Assembly (NCBI GenBank): GCA_022579005.1
Contig: MU401586.1
Coordinates: 1-64,000, forward strand
Origin: Poronia punctata
Lineage: Eukaryota; Ascomycota; Sordariomycetes; Xylariales; Xylariaceae
Reading direction: 5' to 3'
Length of the DNA: 64,000 nt
Positions 59,942 through 64,000 of the stretch are shown here, in pieces (within the stretch, counting starts at the first letter, position 1; each line of letters begins with the position of its first letter). The notes below the pieces were generated by a model. That model was given only the letters and a program-made list of their open reading frames with translations. It had not been told where the DNA came from and made no database searches. Made by a program: the position numbers and the translations under genes.

Positions 59942-61174
59942 CTAACCAGACTTGTTCTTATCCTGAGCCAATTCCTTGAGCGCCTGGCTTCCCCACTGCG
60001 TCTGGTTAAGCGTGAGCGCGGAATAGACGTTCAAGAACCCATGGGCATAGCCGAAAAGGATGGACGCGGGCACGTAGACGAGATCCTGCGGGTATCGGCA
60101 GAAATGCGGCACAAGCTTGACAATCTTGAGGAAGAAGATCCAAATGGCGAGAGCCAGATAGCAAGCCGTGGCGTCGATGTCCATGTCGCGAATCATGTAG
60201 CGCAGAGCAAGGAAGACGAGCAAGTCCCAGATGAGCGAGGGAGTCTGGAACTGCGAGGCGTAGATGTAGTAGAAGCCCCAGATGTGGCGGGGTGAGAACC
60301 AGTATGTCTCGGTGGACATGACTGTGAAGTTTCCCCGCCAGTGGGCGCGGGCCCAGCGGAGACATTGCGCGATGTACAGGTGTCCGGACTCGACTGTTGT
60401 CTCGATGGTGGCGCGACGGTCGGGTTGGATGGCGATTTTCCAGCCTTGGGCGTAGACGTACCGGGTGAGGCACTTGTCGTCGTCGGAGTTGAGCCGTTGG
60501 CCGTTCCAGGAATCGTTGCGGAAGTAATCCATGAAGTCTTCAGATTGGAGGATTTTGGTGCGGTAGGCTGCTGTTCGGCCGGAGAGAGTGGAGATGGAGC
60601 CGTCGAGGACATTGGTGGCGAGATTATTCCAGACTCGACGCTCGAGGTAGCCGATTCCGAGGAAGTTCCAGAAATCAGGGTTGTCGTTGCGACGGACGCG
60701 TTGACGGGGGCCGCCTGCGCCGACATTGGGGTCCTCGAAGACGGCGAGGAGATAGTCGAGGAAGCGAGGGGGCCAGAAGACGTCGTCGTCGGCAAGGACA
60801 CTGATAGGGGTGCGAATCTCGGGCAAGACCTTGAGGATCTGTTCGCGCTTATGAAGAGCTGGGATGCCGAGGACTTTGACTTTGATGGAGTTATCACGAC
60901 AGTACTTGGCAATATTGTCGACGTTAGCATCAGCCGTGACGATGAGGATGGCGGCAGGGGAGCAGGCCGTGATAGTTTGCAGACACTTGAGCAAATTCTC
61001 GGGACTCTTAAAGGTTGTTGGGATTACGACCGAGACATCTTGTCCGGTGTACTTGGGTGTCTCCTGGATGGGAATCGGCTTGGAGAGCATGTAAGTCGGG
61101 ATAGCCACGACTGCTCGGACATACCGAAAGGCAAAGACTCCGGCGAAAAGCGCGGTTGCAGCTGTGTTAGGCAT
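59942..61174 (-). CDS. Family 2 glycosyltransferase (hyphal polysaccharide synthase type)
   Basis: Single-exon gene of 410 residues. It encodes a processive-type membrane glycosyltransferase that would polymerise or transfer a sugar from a nucleotide donor. An N-terminal hydrophobic segment (about 8-30) precedes the GT-A core with VSVVIPTTFKS. The donor/metal site is ADDDV (Asp129-131), the second acidic cluster SDDDK is at 230-234, and the acceptor/product motif QCLRW is at 270-274, the QxxRW of hyaluronan, chitin and cellulose synthases. Three or four membrane helices follow from about 300. It resembles the fungal GT2 protein reported as needed for hyphal growth on surfaces in Zymoseptoria and Fusarium, and the Cps1-like group (from memory). 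The sugar is unknown. A TATA-like element lies about 170 bp upstream. Confidence 0.93.
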   Translation of the reverse strand: MPNTAATALFAGVFAFRYVRAVVAIPTYMLSKPIPIQETPKYTGQDVSVVIPTTFKSPENLLKCLQTITACSPAAILIVTADANVDNIAKYCRDNSIKVKVLGIPALHKREQILKVLPEIRTPISVLADDDVFWPPRFLDYLLAVFEDPNVGAGGPRQRVRRNDNPDFWNFLGIGYLERRVWNNLATNVLDGSISTLSGRTAAYRTKILQSEDFMDYFRNDSWNGQRLNSDDDKCLTRYVYAQGWKIAIQPDRRATIETTVESGHLYIAQCLRWARAHWRGNFTVMSTETYWFSPRHIWGFYYIYASQFQTPSLIWDLLVFLALRYMIRDMDIDATACYLALAIWIFFLKIVKLVPHFCRYPQDLVYVPASILFGYAHGFLNVYSALTLNQTQWGSQALKELAQDKNKSG

Positions 61175-62657
61175 GGTGTAAGTTGACGATGTTGATTCGA
61201 CAGTTCGTCAGGAGTTCAGGGGTTCAGGGGCGAGAGTGAAGCTGCTTGCAGTCTGAGCTCGGAACTGGTCAAGATGAGGTGGGTGAAGGATAGGAGAGAT
61301 GGTCGAAAAGGGGGGGAATTTTACGATGTCTCAAGCTTACATTTATACCCATCTTGAGGTCCAAACTGTTGTCTTCATACACCGACGGGCTTTGCATGAC
61401 AATAGGAGAGCTTCATTGCTCTCAATGATACTGTAACGAGGACGAATATATTGTCAGTGAAACGAATGGGTAGTTTGGCAACACCTTCGTTCATAAACCT
61501 ACAGTTCGGACATCACAGTAAGACATTCAAGGGACTCTATACATTGCCATTGTGTCAATGGACTATGGCGATGGGTACTGTAGCTTGCCTTTCATGTCAG
61601 GCGAGGAACAAAGGGGGCGTCCGAGGCGGGTACGAAGTCGGCTGTCACTACAGCATAATTCAGTAAGAACATGCATATACTTTGTCAATAAACACTCGTA
61701 CTGTTACGTACGATGGTACTTTACAATGGAAATGGTACTGATGCATGTCTAAGGACTATTTCTATTTACGTGCGTAGGTATTGTTCTGCTCTTGGTGGAG
61801 CTAACGCCGACCCCTGAGCAGGATGACAAATCCCGGCATTAGACACCCACCACATTCCTACACAATACAACTGATCCAACCACAGACTCTATTCTCTCTA
61901 TCATGTAGGTTATTCATTGTGGCCGACAAGGGGTCCAATGGGTTTACCGATGCTACGGCTACCAAGCCTACCCAAGTGATGACGGACGGGCCGACCCGTA
62001 GCCGAGCCCGTGGTAATACATCTCAATGTCCCCGACTCATCTCGCTCTATTGACCGCTGTCTGGAAGCATTTGTCATCTTCTACTATATGAAGAAACATG
62101 TCTTGTCCCCATCCTATGTCGATTGACAATGGGGGAAGCTACCTAATTGATGGTAGATAGGGCACTTCGCGGACGCATGCAAAATTGAACACTCAGTACC
62201 TTACATGGGGGGGGGGGGGGGGTCTGCAGATTTATCCTGGCCGTGCGACGGCCCTACCCTCTCCCCTGTAGCCTCCGTCGTGTCATTGGCATCTTTACTC
62301 GCGGCGACTTCCTCACCCCGAGAAATGGCGGGAGATTTGGGTCACCCCAAACCGACAAGAGATCACCATCACCGATTCATGAGCGGTGCGTTCGGCCACA
62401 ATTCCGGGGGCCTGGGGATGTGACTAGACTACAGACGATATATTCCATCTGATGAGGCGCCACTTGTATAATCACAACATGCCGGAACTTGTGCTTTACC
62501 AGTGCAAAAGTTGGCCGTCAAAATGCCTGTGGAATCCCACTTCTTCTCAATGCTATCACCTTCTCCCACCTTATAGCCTATGAGACCTAAGTTAAGTAGG
62601 ATGCAAGCTAAATCTTACCCCTTAGAACCGCCTCGGGGCAAACCGGCCTTTACCTAC
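61175..62657. other. GT2 upstream region and gene-poor interval
   Basis: No supported exon. It contains a run of 16 G at 62207-62222, which is also a place where sequencing or assembly errors are likely. Confidence 0.5.
61341..61348 (-). promoter_or_regulatory. TATA-like element of the GT2 gene
   Basis: GTATAAAT on the minus strand, 167-174 bp before the GT2 start codon. Confidence 0.35.
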
Positions 62658-62945
62658 CTACTCGGGTGACAGATCCTCCTCGGCCTGAACGGCATTTGCC
62701 ACAAGTATTTCCCTTTCCTCGGAACTATATACCCCTATCTTAACAAAGCCGTCTGCGAGGGATGTGACAGTTTCCACGAATTCACCATGCGTTGCAAACG
62801 GCGCCTGATCCCAGATCAAGTCCAGAAAAGCCGTGCCAGGCGAAATAATTCCCGACACAGGCACGTCATATAAAGGCAACCCGTCGTTGCGCTTCCGGTC
62901 CGGCACCCCGGTATCGGTAGCACCAAACACGACACTCGGCTCGAC
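62658..62945 (-). pseudogene. C-terminal gene fragment of unknown family
   Basis: Open frame reading PSVVFGATDTGVPDRKR at its start, then SGIISPGTAFLDLIWDQAP, HGEFVETVTSLADGFV, and a stop at 62658. It looks like the genuine C-terminus of a protein, with even composition and an amphipathic helix at the end. Its start is missing: upstream it runs straight into a GH127-like fragment in another frame. I do not recognise the family. It could be a real final exon if an upstream splice site exists, but none joins it to a credible start here. Confidence 0.4.
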
Positions 62946-63084
62946 ACGTCGAGGGAATGTACAGGTTCACCCAGAGCACTGTATTGTCGGCGGAGCGGAA
63001 GTATATGGTTTCTTGATACTTGGTGTGGCTTTCCATGCCAGTACCGCCACAGCATGTCCCCGCGTGATAAGGCATGGATGATCT
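62946..63084 (-). pseudogene. GH127-like (beta-L-arabinofuranosidase family) fragment
   Basis: The minus strand reads MPYHAGTCCGGTGMESHTKY, then QETIYFRSADNTVLWVNLYI, then PS. This matches the most conserved block of GH127/DUF1680 enzymes, Y..CCxGTGMExHxKY...IYF...L.VNLYIPS, whose paired Cys belong to the zinc/nucleophile site. Only about 45 residues survive. Beyond IPS the frame is lost at the short palindrome CTCGACGTGTCGAG and the other fragment (62658-62945) begins. Upstream sequence shows no continuation in frame. It is a relic of a secreted plant-cell-wall-active enzyme. Confidence 0.6.
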
Positions 63085-64000
63085 GGTACTTTCGTACCCC
63101 GGATTATTGTCAGGACTAACTACGGGTAGGTGGGGGAGGGGTCAGATAGATGACTTGATAAAGTTGCAATGCAGTAACCCCAACCGACTGGTACAGCTAA
63201 TGCCGTGACTTGCATCGGCACATATGGCTCGAAAGAGTGCATGTCAGAGGTGGGACCATTCGATACCAATTGATGGAGACGAGACAGCCCAATGCCTGTT
63301 GATCAAATACAAATTTAATGGAGTTGAATACTGCCTTTAAAGTTTTTAGTTTCGCATTTGTTTGATAATTAGAGGATTGATGACATTCGGACAACGAAGG
63401 CGATGATCTCTTCCGGAGAGTATCGGGAATGAAATTAGGTAGTCGCATACTCGTAGATTGGACATCTATACCACCTCTATACGTGGGATGGGGTATAGCT
63501 TAGTTCCTGTCAACCAATGAATAACCCTGGCATGAGCATTTTCAGGCAGCTTGCGGATCATCATAAGACAACATGTGAGTGTGGGCTACTTGTACAAACA
63601 TCCCCCCTATCTGATAAGAGCCACCCTGAAGAGTGAGACCCTTTATCTAGGTGTACCAATCTGTGATATAAGCCCATTGCGCCTACGAGTAAAGGACGTT
63701 ACTTTAAATACCAAACACTGTGCATATAGCCCGTCAACGCTTCTATACTCATGCCCTGATATTCATATACTGCAGCCGCCAATCTCAGAGCTACGGTAGC
63801 AGAGCTTACTTGGATTGCCGAGGACCAAACTAGTAACATCGCGGTCAACGGCGCACCTGCGAAGCAGACACAGGCTTTACTTACGCACCTTCCGGTCACC
63901 AATATTGATATGACGTACAGCAGATACCTGGGTAAACAGCTATAACAAGTAGTTATTATGTTGGAGCGACGAACATCTCACGGATTCTGCAAGTGCCAGG
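63085..64000. other. Right end of the window, no supported gene
   Basis: About 900 bp of ordinary composition. A + strand frame at about 63765-63945 reads plausibly (ANLRATVAELTWIAEDQ and on to a TAA) but has no start, splice support or family signature, so it is not called. Confidence 0.4.

Noticed and set aside
62207..62222. Run of 16 G as a functional G-quadruplex
   Set aside because: An uninterrupted homopolymer without gene context, and length uncertainty from sequencing is likely.
63765..63945. Possible exon ending at a TAA near the right edge
   Set aside because: Reads smoothly for about 60 codons but lacks a start, a splice acceptor and any family signature.

Overview
The window looks like a chromosomal segment of a filamentous ascomycete (Pezizomycotina). 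The protein genes have short introns (47-121 nt) with GT..AG ends and CTAAC-like branch points. The gene content is typical: a highly reducing PKS, a microsomal P450, a BBE-type FAD oxidase, an SLAC1/TDT transporter and a GT2 hyphal glycosyltransferase. The sequence alternates between ordinary gene-bearing islands and very AT-rich blocks almost stripped of C and G. Repeat copies in those blocks differ by C/T and G/A transitions, as expected after repeat-induced point mutation (RIP).

Layout. 1-9.2 kb: AT-rich RIP block ending in a 9-bp minisatellite. 9.2-17.1 kb: island bounded by an inverted repeat of about 140 bp; it holds an SDR gene (+), an AT-rich core and a cytochrome P450 gene (-). 17.3-19.5 kb: AT-rich. 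20.06-21.09 kb: a five-exon NOR-1-like ketoreductase gene (+). 21.4-34.1 kb: two nested, RIP-degraded LTR retrotransposons. The inner one (22471-32354) is a minus-strand Copia element with two 292-bp LTRs and a matching AAATA flank. It sits inside an older element with LTRs of about 177 bp and a TATAA flank. A 1-kb minisatellite follows (34.1-35.2 kb). 35.8-47.8 kb: polyketide locus with a secreted FAD oxidase (-), an af380-like alpha/beta hydrolase (-) and, divergently, a 2406-residue HR-PKS (+). A 459-bp TIR element with an 8-bp target duplication lies just past the PKS stop. 48.4-64 kb: flanking genome with a secreted Asp-box (sialidase-fold) protein, an SLAC1/TDT transporter, a tRNA-Lys gene, a GT2 glycosyltransferase and a broken GH127-like fragment.

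How the genes could work together (inference). The HR-PKS (KS-AT-DH-degenerate MT-ER-KR-ACP, no release domain) would build a reduced chain. The hydrolase, of the type that transfers or releases HR-PKS chains in trans, would offload it. The FAD oxidase, P450 and two SDRs are plausible tailoring enzymes, now dispersed over about 38 kb by retrotransposon insertion and RIP.

The most unusual observation is at 59057-59193. A tRNA-Lys(CTT) gene is interrupted in its T-arm, not next to the anticodon, by 64 nt with every hallmark of a spliceosomal intron (GTAAGT, CTAAC, TAG). Exact removal restores a perfect T-arm. All exon joins here were derived by hand from splice signals and reading frame; no database search was run.
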